Shown here in pieces: positions 1 to 7,005 of a stretch of DNA of 28,671 bases. How positions within the stretch are numbered: position 1 is the first letter of the stretch; every line of letters begins with the position of its first letter. The DNA is from CAYLRF01 sp964385995 (GTDB lineage: Bacteria; Bacillota; Clostridia; Lachnospirales; Lachnospiraceae). The translations under genes and the position numbers were made by a program. The notes beneath the pieces were generated by a model, which was given only the letters and a program-made list of their open reading frames with translations, did no database searches and was not told the DNA's origin. Where the stretch lies: contig CAYLRF010000017.1 in assembly GCA_964385995.1 (NCBI GenBank), positions 1 to 28,671 of the forward strand. The letters are read 5' to 3'.

Positions 1-37
1 TTTGCCGTAGTTTTTAATTGTTTTGGAGGTAACTGTT

Positions 38-301
38 TTGGCGAATATCAAATCGGCTAAGAAAAGGATACTTACGAGTGAGAAGGCGGCGGCGCGAAAC
101 AAAGCGGAAAAATCCAAAGTGAAGACCGCCATCAAGCGTGTGGAGGCGGCTGTGGCCGCGGGCGATAAGACTCTCGCGGACAGCGAACTTATAAACGCGT
201 CTTCCGTGATAGATAAAGCCGGAAAGAAAGGCGTATACCACAAAAACAACTGCGCCCGCAAGGTATCTCATCTCGCGAAGAGTGTAAATTCTATGGCCTG
301 A
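38..301 (+). CDS. rpsT: 30S ribosomal protein S20
   Basis: The 87-residue product begins MANIKSAKKR and is rich in Lys, Arg and Ala, as in bacterial S20, a primary 16S rRNA binding protein of the small subunit. The length matches the family (about 85-90 aa). The TTG at 38 is chosen as start because GGAGG at 25-29 lies 8 bases upstream and the protein then begins at the conserved MANIKSA. A further in-frame TTG at 23 would overlap the ribosome binding site. The gene stands alone on the plus strand at the contig edge and is followed by a strong hairpin terminator. Its promoter is largely outside the window. Confidence 0.97.
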   Translation: MANIKSAKKRILTSEKAAARNKAEKSKVKTAIKRVEAAVAAGDKTLADSELINASSVIDKAGKKGVYHKNNCARKVSHLAKSVNSMA

Positions 302-354
302 GCCTTAAAACCCCTGCCGCTTTTAAAGCGGACGGCGATGGCCATATGAAAAAC

Positions 355-406
355 GGCGGCGTGTCTGTGTGACTTAAAATCGTCACATGAACGCGCCGCC
401 TTTTCT
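355..406. terminator. Bidirectional intrinsic terminator between rpsT and the purine permease
   Basis: Arms 355-373 and 382-400 pair over 19 positions with a GC-rich base (GGCGGCG with CGCCGCC), a few central mismatches or wobbles, and an 8-base loop. On the plus strand the stem is followed by TTTTCTT, ending rpsT. On the minus strand it is followed by GTTTTTC, so it can also end the permease transcript coming from the other side. The tandem array at 431-656 therefore lies in the permease 3' UTR. Confidence 0.8.
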
Positions 407-430
407 TCGTGTCTCTATCCGTATCTTAAC

Positions 431-656
431 TTCCTATATCATCTCCGTCCGGTTCCTACATCGTCGCCATCTGGATTCTCACATCATCTCCATCAGGTTC
501 CTCACATCGTCACCATCAGGTTCCCACTTCGTCGCCATCTGGATTTTCACATCGTCACCATCAGGATTCTTACATCGTCACCATCAGGTTCCCACTTCGT
601 CGCCATCTGGATTTTCACATCGTCACCATCAGGATTCTTACATCGTCACCATCAGG
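431..656. repeat. Tandem array of ten 22-23 bp units in the 3' UTR of the permease gene
   Basis: Ten head-to-tail units (431-452, 453-474, 475-497, 498-520, 521-542, 543-565, 566-588, 589-610, 611-633, 634-656) share a core like CATCGTCACCATCAGG. Three units form a 68-bp higher-order block: 521-588 and 589-656 are identical. The last unit overlaps the permease 3' end: its minus-strand reading gives the codons Leu-Met-Val-Thr-Met-stop that end the protein. The other units lie between that stop and the terminator at 355-406. There are no spacers, so it is not CRISPR. Divergence grows with distance from the gene, suggesting it grew by duplication of the gene's own end. The stretch 302-637 holds nothing else but the terminator. 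Confidence 0.9.
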
Positions 657-2158
657 AACCGCGCCGCAAACAGCGCCGCTATAACAGTGATGACGATATC
701 TTTCTTCTTGAACTTTCCGGTGAAGAGCGTTATCAGCACATACGTGATCGCGCCCGCGCCGATTCCGTTTGATATCGAATAGGAAAGTACCATCACGATA
801 AGCGTCATGAACGCCGGGACCGCCGAAGCCACATCTTCCATGTCAACCTTTGCGAAGTTTTTCATCATGAGCACGCCGACGTAGATAAGCGCCGGAGCCG
901 TGGCGCACGAAGGAATGATCGTGGCGACGGGACTTAAGAACAGGCAAAGCCCGAAGCAAAGCGCCGTCACGACGCTGGCGAGACCGGTCCTCGCTCCCGC
1001 TCCCACGCCCGCGGCCGACTCAACGAATGTCGTGCAGGTGGAGGTGCCGAGCACGGCGCCCGTCACTGTTCCGATGGAGTCGCAAAGCATAGCCTTGTCG
1101 GCGTCGATCGGATCGCCGTTCTCATCAAGCATTCCCGCCTGAGAAGCGGTGCCGTAAAGCGTTCCTATAGTATCGAACATATCCACCAGGCAGAACGTGA
1201 TAATAAGGACGATCGCACCGAATATCCCGCTTATGTGAGCGCCGCTGAAAGCGTTCACCCACGATGACTTGTGGAAAATACCGGTTACGCCGATTGATGC
1301 GAAATCCTTAAACGACTGTCCTATATGCGCGAGATTAAACGAAGGAACCGTGAGCGTGGACACGTAGTAAAGGACGGAAACCGCTATAATGCTTATGATG
1401 ACATTGCCCTTGACCTTTTTCTTCGCGAGTACAGCTATGAGAACGAGTCCCACTATCGCGAGCACGACGGGAGCCATCTCTTTCCACGCGTCAAAAGCGG
1501 TAAATACGGTCTTAGTCTCCTCCGACTTGGTCCCCACCTTCGCGATAACGCCGTGGAAATCAAAAAGCTGCGAGATCGTATATTGATTCGATTGAATAAG
1601 GCCGACATTCTGAAAACCGATATAAGCGATAAAAAGACCGATGCCGGCGGGAATCGCCTTCTTTAAGCACTCCGGCAGCGCGGTCGCTATATATTTTCGA
1701 AGCCCCGTCGCCGAAAGAATCACGAACACTATGCCCGACAGAAATACTATCACAAGGCCCGACTGATATCCGTCGATGACATCGACTCCGGCGAAAAAAG
1801 CCCCCGACACGAACGTGGTGCAGAAGAACGCGTTAAGACCCATGCCGCAGGCCTGCGCGAACGGAAGCCTCGCGTAGAGCGCCATAAGGAGCGTACCGAC
1901 TATCGCGACCAGTATCGACGCGACGTAAACCGCGTTCCATATCCGGCCCAGCTCGCTTCCGTCTCCCATGATTTCGGCCAGCCACCCGTTTGCCCCGCCT
2001 GCCGCCACCTGATTCGGATTGACGACCACGATGTAGCACATGGCAAAGAACGTGGTAAGACCTGCCAGAACCTCCGTCCTTACGTTGGAACCTCTCTCCC
2101 TGATCTTAAAAAAATCCTTTTTCTTTTCCGTGGAACTGACTTCATTTCCCGCGGCCAT
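638..2158 (-). CDS. NCS2-family purine permease (AzgA/PbuG type)
   Basis: A 506-aa polytopic membrane protein with about 12 or more hydrophobic segments. The N-terminal stretch RTEVLAGLTTFFAMCYIVVV followed by NP, the GMGLNAFF motif and the ESAAGVGAGARTGL motif are typical of the AzgA-type branch of nucleobase:cation symporters, which import adenine, guanine or hypoxanthine. Substrate cannot be decided from sequence alone. The ATG at 2158 has a GGAGG 10 bases upstream. It lies 61 bp downstream of ilvC on the same strand with no visible terminator or purine riboswitch between them, so it may be read from the ilvN promoter. Its last codons form the tenth unit of the tandem array beyond its stop. 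Confidence 0.93.
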   Translation of the reverse strand: MAAGNEVSSTEKKKDFFKIRERGSNVRTEVLAGLTTFFAMCYIVVVNPNQVAAGGANGWLAEIMGDGSELGRIWNAVYVASILVAIVGTLLMALYARLPFAQACGMGLNAFFCTTFVSGAFFAGVDVIDGYQSGLVIVFLSGIVFVILSATGLRKYIATALPECLKKAIPAGIGLFIAYIGFQNVGLIQSNQYTISQLFDFHGVIAKVGTKSEETKTVFTAFDAWKEMAPVVLAIVGLVLIAVLAKKKVKGNVIISIIAVSVLYYVSTLTVPSFNLAHIGQSFKDFASIGVTGIFHKSSWVNAFSGAHISGIFGAIVLIITFCLVDMFDTIGTLYGTASQAGMLDENGDPIDADKAMLCDSIGTVTGAVLGTSTCTTFVESAAGVGAGARTGLASVVTALCFGLCLFLSPVATIIPSCATAPALIYVGVLMMKNFAKVDMEDVASAVPAFMTLIVMVLSYSISNGIGAGAITYVLITLFTGKFKKKDIVITVIAALFAARFLMVTM

Positions 2159-2219
2159 ACGACATGCACCTCCTTTTTATCACAACGAAACCTTCCCATC
2201 CGAAACCGTGTGTAAAAAC

Positions 2220-3242
2220 TCAGTTGTTTACCAATTTGTCCTCTTCGTTATTCCAGCTGTAAAGCTTTCTTATCTCCTCCCCCACTTTCTCGGAAGGATG
2301 CTCAGACGCGAGCTTTCTTAACGCCCTGAAGTGAACCTGCTTGCCGGAGTCGGACATCTCAAGCAGAAATTCCTTCGCGAATGTCCCGTCCTGAATATCC
2401 GAGAGGATCTTCTTCATCGTCTTTTTCGTCTCTTCCGTGATGATCTTGGGGCCCGTGATGTAGTCTCCGTACTCGGCGGTATTTGAGATGGAATACCTCA
2501 TCCCCGCGAAGCCGGACTGATAAATAAGATCGACGATAAGCTTCATCTCGTGGATACACTCAAAATAAGCGTTTCTCGGATCGTAGCCCGCCTCGACGAG
2601 CGTCTCGTATCCCGCCTGCATGAGGGCGCATACGCCGCCGCACAGCACCGCCTGCTCGCCGAAAAGATCCGTCTCGGTCTCGGTACGAAATGTCGTCTCC
2701 AGAACGCCCGCTCTCGCTCCGCCGATCGCGGCCGCGTAAGCAAGCGCCAGATCAAGCGCCTTGCCCGTGGCATCCTGCTCGACGGCTACCAGCATGGGAA
2801 CGCCCTTGCCCTCCAGATACTCGCTTCTTACCGTGTGCCCCGGCCCCTTGGGAGCGACCATCGTCACATCCACGTTTGACGGGGGAACTATGCAGCCGAA
2901 ATGAATGTTAAAACCGTGGGCGAACATGAGCATGTTGCCTTCCTCAAGATTCGGCTCGATGTCCTTCTTATAAAGCGCCGCCTGCTTCTCGTCATTTATG
3001 AGAATCATGATGATATCGGCTCTCTTCGCTGCCTCGGCGGCCGTATATACCTTAAGTCCCTGCTTCTCGGCTTTCGCCCATGAGGGGCTTCCCTCGTAAA
3101 GTCCCACGATCACGTCGCAGCCGGACTCCTTGGCGTTAAGCGCGTGCGCGTGTCCCTGACTGCCGTAGCCGATCACGGCTATCGTCTTGCCCTCCAAGAG
3201 CGAGACATCGCAGTCCTCTTGGTAAAAAATCCTGTTTTCCAT
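2220..3242 (-). CDS. ilvC: Ketol-acid reductoisomerase (NADP+)
   Basis: The 340-aa protein is a class I ketol-acid reductoisomerase. It isomerises and reduces 2-acetolactate or 2-aceto-2-hydroxybutyrate in valine, leucine and isoleucine synthesis. The Rossmann nucleotide loop is G25-x-G27-xx-G30 (GYGSQGHA), followed by the expected middle motif APKGPGHTVR and the C-terminal knotted domain with EMKLIVDLIYQ. The start MENRIFYQ at 3242 is chosen over an upstream in-frame ATG at 3290 because GGAGGG lies just upstream (3252-3257) and the extra 16 residues are not family-like. It follows ilvN by 105 bp. That gap has a small GCTCA/TGAGC hairpin but no clear terminator. Confidence 0.97.
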   Translation of the reverse strand: MENRIFYQEDCDVSLLEGKTIAVIGYGSQGHAHALNAKESGCDVIVGLYEGSPSWAKAEKQGLKVYTAAEAAKRADIIMILINDEKQAALYKKDIEPNLEEGNMLMFAHGFNIHFGCIVPPSNVDVTMVAPKGPGHTVRSEYLEGKGVPMLVAVEQDATGKALDLALAYAAAIGGARAGVLETTFRTETETDLFGEQAVLCGGVCALMQAGYETLVEAGYDPRNAYFECIHEMKLIVDLIYQSGFAGMRYSISNTAEYGDYITGPKIITEETKKTMKKILSDIQDGTFAKEFLLEMSDSGKQVHFRALRKLASEHPSEKVGEEIRKLYSWNNEEDKLVNN

Positions 3243-3347
3243 CTCTAAAGCCCTCCTGTGATAAAAAATTAAATGATAAAATATAGTCAAAGGCTCACGC
3301 CCTGAGCTACCGATTTTAATGTAATGCTTATGTTAAAGCCCGCCGCT

Positions 3348-3851
3348 TCAGTCCTCTATGTAAACCACGTCTTTCGAGCCTCTCGTAAGTCCCGTGATAC
3401 CGGTCCTCGCGAGCTCCAGCACCTCATAGACAGAGAGCAGATCGAGAAATGCCTCGACCTTTGACTGCGTGCCCGTCATCTCCATGGTCAGGGAATCTTT
3501 CTCGACATCGACTATGTTCGCCCTGAAAATATCCGCGGTGGAAACGATCTCGGATCTCATGGACGCGTCCGCCCTGACCTTGACAAGGATGAGCTCGCGG
3601 CAGACAGAGCGCCCGTCCTCGAGGATTTTTATGTCAAGCACATCCTCGAGCTTCGCGAGTTGCTTTCTTATCTGAAGCAATATCTGCTCGTCTCCGCTTG
3701 CCACCACGGTAAGTCTCGTCACATGCGGATCCATGGTGATCCCGCAGGTAACGCTGTCTATGTTGTATCCTCTCCTGCTGAAAAGACCTACGACGCGGCT
3801 TAAAAGGCCGGCGTTATTTCTCACAAGCAAGGAAAATACCTGTTTTCTCAT
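3348..3851 (-). CDS. ilvN: Acetolactate synthase small (regulatory) subunit
   Basis: The 167-aa protein has an N-terminal ACT domain (about residues 4-75, with NNAGLLSRVVGLFSRRGYNI, the usual valine-binding region) and the C-terminal domain of IlvN/IlvH. It binds and activates the catalytic subunit IlvB and gives it valine feedback inhibition. The length is usual for the family. The start at 3851 is preceded by GAGG on the minus strand. The catalytic subunit ilvB is not next to it; only ilvC follows. A promoter with TTGACA lies upstream at 3911-3939. No T-box or leader peptide fits in the approximately 50-base leader. Confidence 0.95.
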   Translation of the reverse strand: MRKQVFSLLVRNNAGLLSRVVGLFSRRGYNIDSVTCGITMDPHVTRLTVVASGDEQILLQIRKQLAKLEDVLDIKILEDGRSVCRELILVKVRADASMRSEIVSTADIFRANIVDVEKDSLTMEMTGTQSKVEAFLDLLSVYEVLELARTGITGLTRGSKDVVYIED

Positions 3852-3910
3852 ATGGAACCTCAGCTTTCCGAATCGACGCTGCTAAGACAGAAGTGGTTCG
3901 AACATTAAGT

Positions 3911-3952
3911 ATATTAACAACGCGGCCCGTAAATGTCAACGAAATGTCAACG
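3911..3952 (-). promoter_or_regulatory. ilvN-ilvC promoter with duplicated -35 element
   Basis: On the minus strand a perfect TTGACA (3934-3939) is followed after 17 bp by TAATAT (3911-3916). An 11-bp unit (AAATGTCAACG on the plus strand, 3931-3941 and 3942-3952) is perfectly duplicated in tandem, giving a second TTGACA 11 bp further upstream. The transcript would start about 50 bases before ilvN. The assignment is from consensus match only. Confidence 0.6.
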
Positions 3953-3971
3953 AAATACAGGCGCCCGTGAT

Positions 3972-4889
3972 CTACGAATCGTAATCATCCAGAAAACTGT
4001 GAAGAACACCGTCTTTTTTGTAGGATATGACGGCATCCAGCGCCACGTTTTCGACGCTGTGAAAAATATTCGCCTCGACGGCGGGATTTATCTTCTTAAG
4101 CTCGCGGATGATTTCCTTTATCCGCCGCCTCGCGCCTCCGTTTTCCGGCTCCGTAAACGCCGTGCCGGCGGCCGTATTTTCATCGCCGAACGAATCATAA
4201 GCCGCGGAAGCGTAGGCTGACGAATCCGTATTTTCGGACTCACTTCTGTTTTTCGCTGTCACGATACAGGCGCAGTCAAGAAAATGAAGTCCGTGATAAT
4301 CCCTCCACGCCTTAATGCTCTTCTCCCTCACCAGATACATCGGCCTTATAAGCTCCATATTCTCGAAGTTGCGGCTCTTTATCTTCGGCATCATGGTCTG
4401 CATCTGCCCAGCGCACAGCATACTCATGAGAATAGTCTCGATCACGTCGTCGTAATGATGACCAAGCGCGATCTTATTGCACCCCATGTCTTTCGCGAAG
4501 CGATACAGATATCCTCTTCTCATCCTCGCGCACAGATAACAGGGCGATTTTTCGGTCAAAGAAACCGACTTAAAAATATCCGACTCGAATACGCGTACGG
4601 GAATATCAAGCCTCGACGCGTTTTCTTCCAAAAGCCTACGGTTTTCACGTGTATAACCGGGATCCATCGCCATATATTTCACATCGAAGGGAAACTTATC
4701 CTGCCGCTTAAGCTCCTGAAAACACTTGGCCATAAGCATGGAGTCCTTGCCGCCCGACACGCATACGGCTATGCGATCCCCGGGCTTAATGAGACGGTAC
4801 TTTCTTATCGCCTTGGTGAATTTCGAGAAAATGTCCGTCTTAAATTTCGTTCTCAGGCTTTGCTCGACCCTGTGTGAAAAATCATCCAT
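3972..4889 (-). CDS. TtcA-like tRNA 2-thiocytidine biosynthesis protein (PP-loop ATPase)
   Basis: About 305 aa from the ATG at 4889. The PP-loop SGGKDS (residues 45-50) binds ATP. A CxxC (C117, C120) followed by ARMRRG, and a later cysteine pair (C206, C208), match the Fe-S cluster cysteines of TtcA-type enzymes, which thiolate cytidine 32 of some tRNAs. GHHYDDVIET is also typical. Between about residues 214 and 257 lies an acidic, Ser/Ala/Glu-rich low-complexity insert not usual in the family. The start is uncertain: the frame is open back to a TTG at 4997 that overlaps the upstream small ORF, and the ATG at 4889 has only a weak GGGGA in front. It follows the 53-aa protein, probably in one transcript. 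Confidence 0.85.
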   Translation of the reverse strand: MDDFSHRVEQSLRTKFKTDIFSKFTKAIRKYRLIKPGDRIAVCVSGGKDSMLMAKCFQELKRQDKFPFDVKYMAMDPGYTRENRRLLEENASRLDIPVRVFESDIFKSVSLTEKSPCYLCARMRRGYLYRFAKDMGCNKIALGHHYDDVIETILMSMLCAGQMQTMMPKIKSRNFENMELIRPMYLVREKSIKAWRDYHGLHFLDCACIVTAKNRSESENTDSSAYASAAYDSFGDENTAAGTAFTEPENGGARRRIKEIIRELKKINPAVEANIFHSVENVALDAVISYKKDGVLHSFLDDYDS

Positions 4890-4984
4890 GAAAATCCCCG
4901 GTGTTTTTCTCCGGCCCCATATGCGCTCTCCCGAAAAAACTTCTGAAAATCCCCCGTCAAAACGCGCGGGCGATTCCTGAGCCG

Positions 4985-5146
4985 TTACAAAAAGCAACCC
5001 TTCGCGTCAAAATCGGGGTTCTCTTCCAAAAATTTCTCCGCTTCCTCTTTAGAGAGATTCGTAAGGTAAGTCTCATAAAAATCCCTGTCGCTCATTCTCA
5101 CAAAATCCAGTAATTTTTCGCTTTTGTCTTTTTTTCTCTCAGTCAT
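4985..5146 (-). CDS. Small charged protein of about 53 aa, unknown function
   Basis: The frame encodes MTERKKDKSEKLLDFVRMSD followed by about 33 more residues rich in Lys, Glu and Asp, ending GCFL. It is predicted to be mainly helical and soluble, with no signal peptide. An in-frame ATG at 5161 would add MKDKD, with AAGG four bases in front of it; the ATG at 5146 has no well-spaced site, so the true start may be 5161. Both fit a promoter at 5216-5244 facing this gene. It ends about 95 bp before the most likely TtcA start. I do not recognise a family. The clean frame, local codon use and promoter position are the only support. Confidence 0.55.
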   Translation of the reverse strand: MTERKKDKSEKLLDFVRMSDRDFYETYLTNLSKEEAEKFLEENPDFDAKGCFL

Positions 5147-5215
5147 GTCTTTATCTTTCATCCTGCCTTACACGCGTGCCCGCACGATAAATCAAAATCA
5201 CTAAACATCGAGAAA

Positions 5216-5269
5216 AGTATAGTCTGAATCCGACTATTTCTCAATAGTCGGATTCAGACTTTTTATAAT
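5216..5269. promoter_or_regulatory. Divergent promoters with two palindromic operators (XRE-type control region)
   Basis: Positions 5221-5238 and 5243-5260 form a perfect 18-bp inverted repeat with a 4-base centre. Each arm contains its own 15-bp dyad: AGTCTGAATCCGACT (5221-5235) and AGTCGGATTCAGACT (5246-5260), consensus AGTC-n-GA-w-TC-n-GACT. On the minus strand TTGAGA (5239-5244), a 17-bp spacer and TATACT (5216-5221) make a good promoter for the 53-aa protein, with the second dyad inside the spacer. On the plus strand TATAAT lies at 5264-5269, right after the second dyad and upstream of the XRE gene. This is what autoregulation by the 68-aa XRE protein would look like. That link is inferred. 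Confidence 0.65.
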
Positions 5270-5334
5270 TAGGCTATTATCCGCCCGCGCTATTTTATAT
5301 CAGCCGCGACAAATTACTTACAGGGGATGGTCTG

Positions 5335-5541
5335 ATGATTTTTGAGAATATACGAAATCTTCGCGAGGACTCTGACAAACGTCAAAAAGATCTGGCCGAT
5401 TACCTCAACATAAGGCAGACGACATACTCAAAATACGAGCGCGGCGCGATGAACGTGCCCATAGAAATATTCATAAAACTCGCCGATTATTACGATGTGT
5501 CCATAGACTATCTGGTCGGCAGAAATCCGAAGAAAAAATAA
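5335..5541 (+). CDS. XRE-family single-domain transcriptional regulator (68 aa)
   Basis: The protein is a lone lambda-repressor-like helix-turn-helix domain. Residues about 8-60 hold the five-helix fold, with QKDLADYLNIRQTTYSKYER as the HTH and IFIKLADYYDVSIDYLVGR as the usual closing helices. The start ATG is preceded by a GGGGATGG stretch about 7 bases upstream. It has no effector or dimerisation domain. It points away from the small protein/TtcA pair and is separated from it by a double palindromic operator. It converges on murF with only 11 bp between stops. Likely a local repressor acting on that divergent region; its target is inferred. Confidence 0.9.
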   Translation: MIFENIRNLREDSDKRQKDLADYLNIRQTTYSKYERGAMNVPIEIFIKLADYYDVSIDYLVGRNPKKK

Positions 5542-5552
5542 GCCTCGCAAAC

Positions 5553-6929
5553 TTACATCCCGCGAAGGGCGCTTACGATACTTCCGAAATCCATGCCGTG
5601 CGACGCCTTAATAAGAACCGTGTCTCCCCGCCTTAATACATTCCGGCTGTCTTTTAAAAATTCCTCTTTCGTGCCATAGCTTAAGACCTCTGATTTCGCG
5701 CCCTTTTGCGCCCCCGACTTCGCTCCCAGGGCCGTGTTTTTTGAGAGCTCTCCCACGCATACGATAACGTCTATCCCTTTATCCGCCGCGTATCTTCCGC
5801 ATTCATAATGAAGCCTGCAACTTTCGCTTCCCAGCTCGAACATATCCCCCAAAACGGCGACTTTTCGCGTATCCGCCTCCGCCAGCACGTCCAGCCCCGC
5901 CCTCACCGACACGGGATTCGCGTTGTAACAGTCGTCTATGATCCGAAGAAAGCCGGTGCTTATCACGCTGTTTCTTCCCTCAACGGAAGAATACGACTCT
6001 ATCCCGCGCTTTATCTCATCGTCCGTAAGGGACAGTTTTTTTCCTACCGCGGCGGCGCACAGAGCGTTTAGGGCCATGTGCCTTCCGGGAGCCGAAACCG
6101 TAACCTCAAACTCGCTTTTTGCCACGTGCATCTCGCATTTTACGCCGCGAAGAGGCTCCGTAAAAATATCCGTGACGTAAGCATCATTTTCGGGACTTGT
6201 CCCGTAAAAATATACGGGCTTTTCCCCGACTTTTCTTACGGACCTAAGCTTCATGTCATCTCCGTTTAAGATGACGCTTCCTTCCTTCTTCATATAATCG
6301 AACATGACGGCCTTTTCTCTCAGCACACCGTCAAGATCCCTTAAGTTTTCCAAATGACACGGGGCGATATTCGTTATCACACAGATATCGGGCCGCGCGA
6401 TCCTGGCTAAGTTACTCATCTCTCCCGGCATACTGATGCCCATTTCAAGCACCGCGACCTCATGCTCCTTATTTATCCGAAACACGGTGAGGGGAAGCCC
6501 GATTTGACTGTTGAAATTGCCCTCCGTCTTAAGCACCTTATATCTTTGCGAGCAAACGGAGGCGATGAGTTCTTTCGTGCTTGTCTTTCCGACGCTTCCC
6601 GTCACGCCGATTACCTTTACGTCAAGCGACTTTAAGTAATACTCGGCGATATCCCGCATGGCCCTCCCGCACGATTTCACGAGTATATAGGGAAATGCAG
6701 CGCCGTAAAGCTCCCTTTCGGAAAGAGTCGAAAGCGCTCCTTTTTTCATAGCTTCCCCTATGAAATCATGGCCGTCGGATCGTGCGCCTTTTAAAGGAAT
6801 GAAAATACAGCCCTTATCAGCCTTTCTGCTGTCGATACAGGCGCCCGTCACTCTCTTTGAAAGCATGTCGGCGCTCCCGAAATATTCGCCGCCGCAGGCG
6901 GAGGCTATTTCTTTTAATGTCATATCCAT
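5553..6929 (-). CDS. murF: UDP-N-acetylmuramoyl-tripeptide--D-alanyl-D-alanine ligase
   Basis: A 458-aa Mur ligase that adds D-Ala-D-Ala to the UDP-MurNAc-tripeptide in the cytoplasm, the last soluble step of peptidoglycan precursor synthesis. The N-terminal substrate domain includes CIDSRK and GHDFI. The ATP loop is TGSVGKTS (residues 110-117), followed by EGNFNSQIGLPLT, LEMGIS and NGDD. DDCYNANP in the C-terminal part is the MurF signature. The ATG at 6929 is preceded by AAGGGGAA at good spacing. It lies 76 bp downstream of pncB on the same strand; ddl and other mur genes are not adjacent. Confidence 0.96.
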   Translation of the reverse strand: MDMTLKEIASACGGEYFGSADMLSKRVTGACIDSRKADKGCIFIPLKGARSDGHDFIGEAMKKGALSTLSERELYGAAFPYILVKSCGRAMRDIAEYYLKSLDVKVIGVTGSVGKTSTKELIASVCSQRYKVLKTEGNFNSQIGLPLTVFRINKEHEVAVLEMGISMPGEMSNLARIARPDICVITNIAPCHLENLRDLDGVLREKAVMFDYMKKEGSVILNGDDMKLRSVRKVGEKPVYFYGTSPENDAYVTDIFTEPLRGVKCEMHVAKSEFEVTVSAPGRHMALNALCAAAVGKKLSLTDDEIKRGIESYSSVEGRNSVISTGFLRIIDDCYNANPVSVRAGLDVLAEADTRKVAVLGDMFELGSESCRLHYECGRYAADKGIDVIVCVGELSKNTALGAKSGAQKGAKSEVLSYGTKEEFLKDSRNVLRRGDTVLIKASHGMDFGSIVSALRGM

Positions 6930-7005
6930 CTTGTAACTTCCCCTTAACGGGCCGCGTAAATGCCGGAATATTTGCCGTCCGCGTTACGCCGCTTAAATAT
7001 CCGAT

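Noticed and set aside
431..656. Tandem array as a CRISPR array
   Set aside because: Units are contiguous at 22-23 bp with no unique spacers and no stem structure typical of repeats.
387..782. Plus-strand 131-codon frame across the tandem array
   Set aside because: It is made of the repeat units read on the wrong strand, has no ribosome binding site, and overlaps the terminator and the permease 3' end.
3852..3971. T-box or leader-peptide attenuator before ilvN
   Set aside because: The gap is only 120 bp and already holds the promoter; no T-box motif or run of Leu/Val/Ile codons was found.
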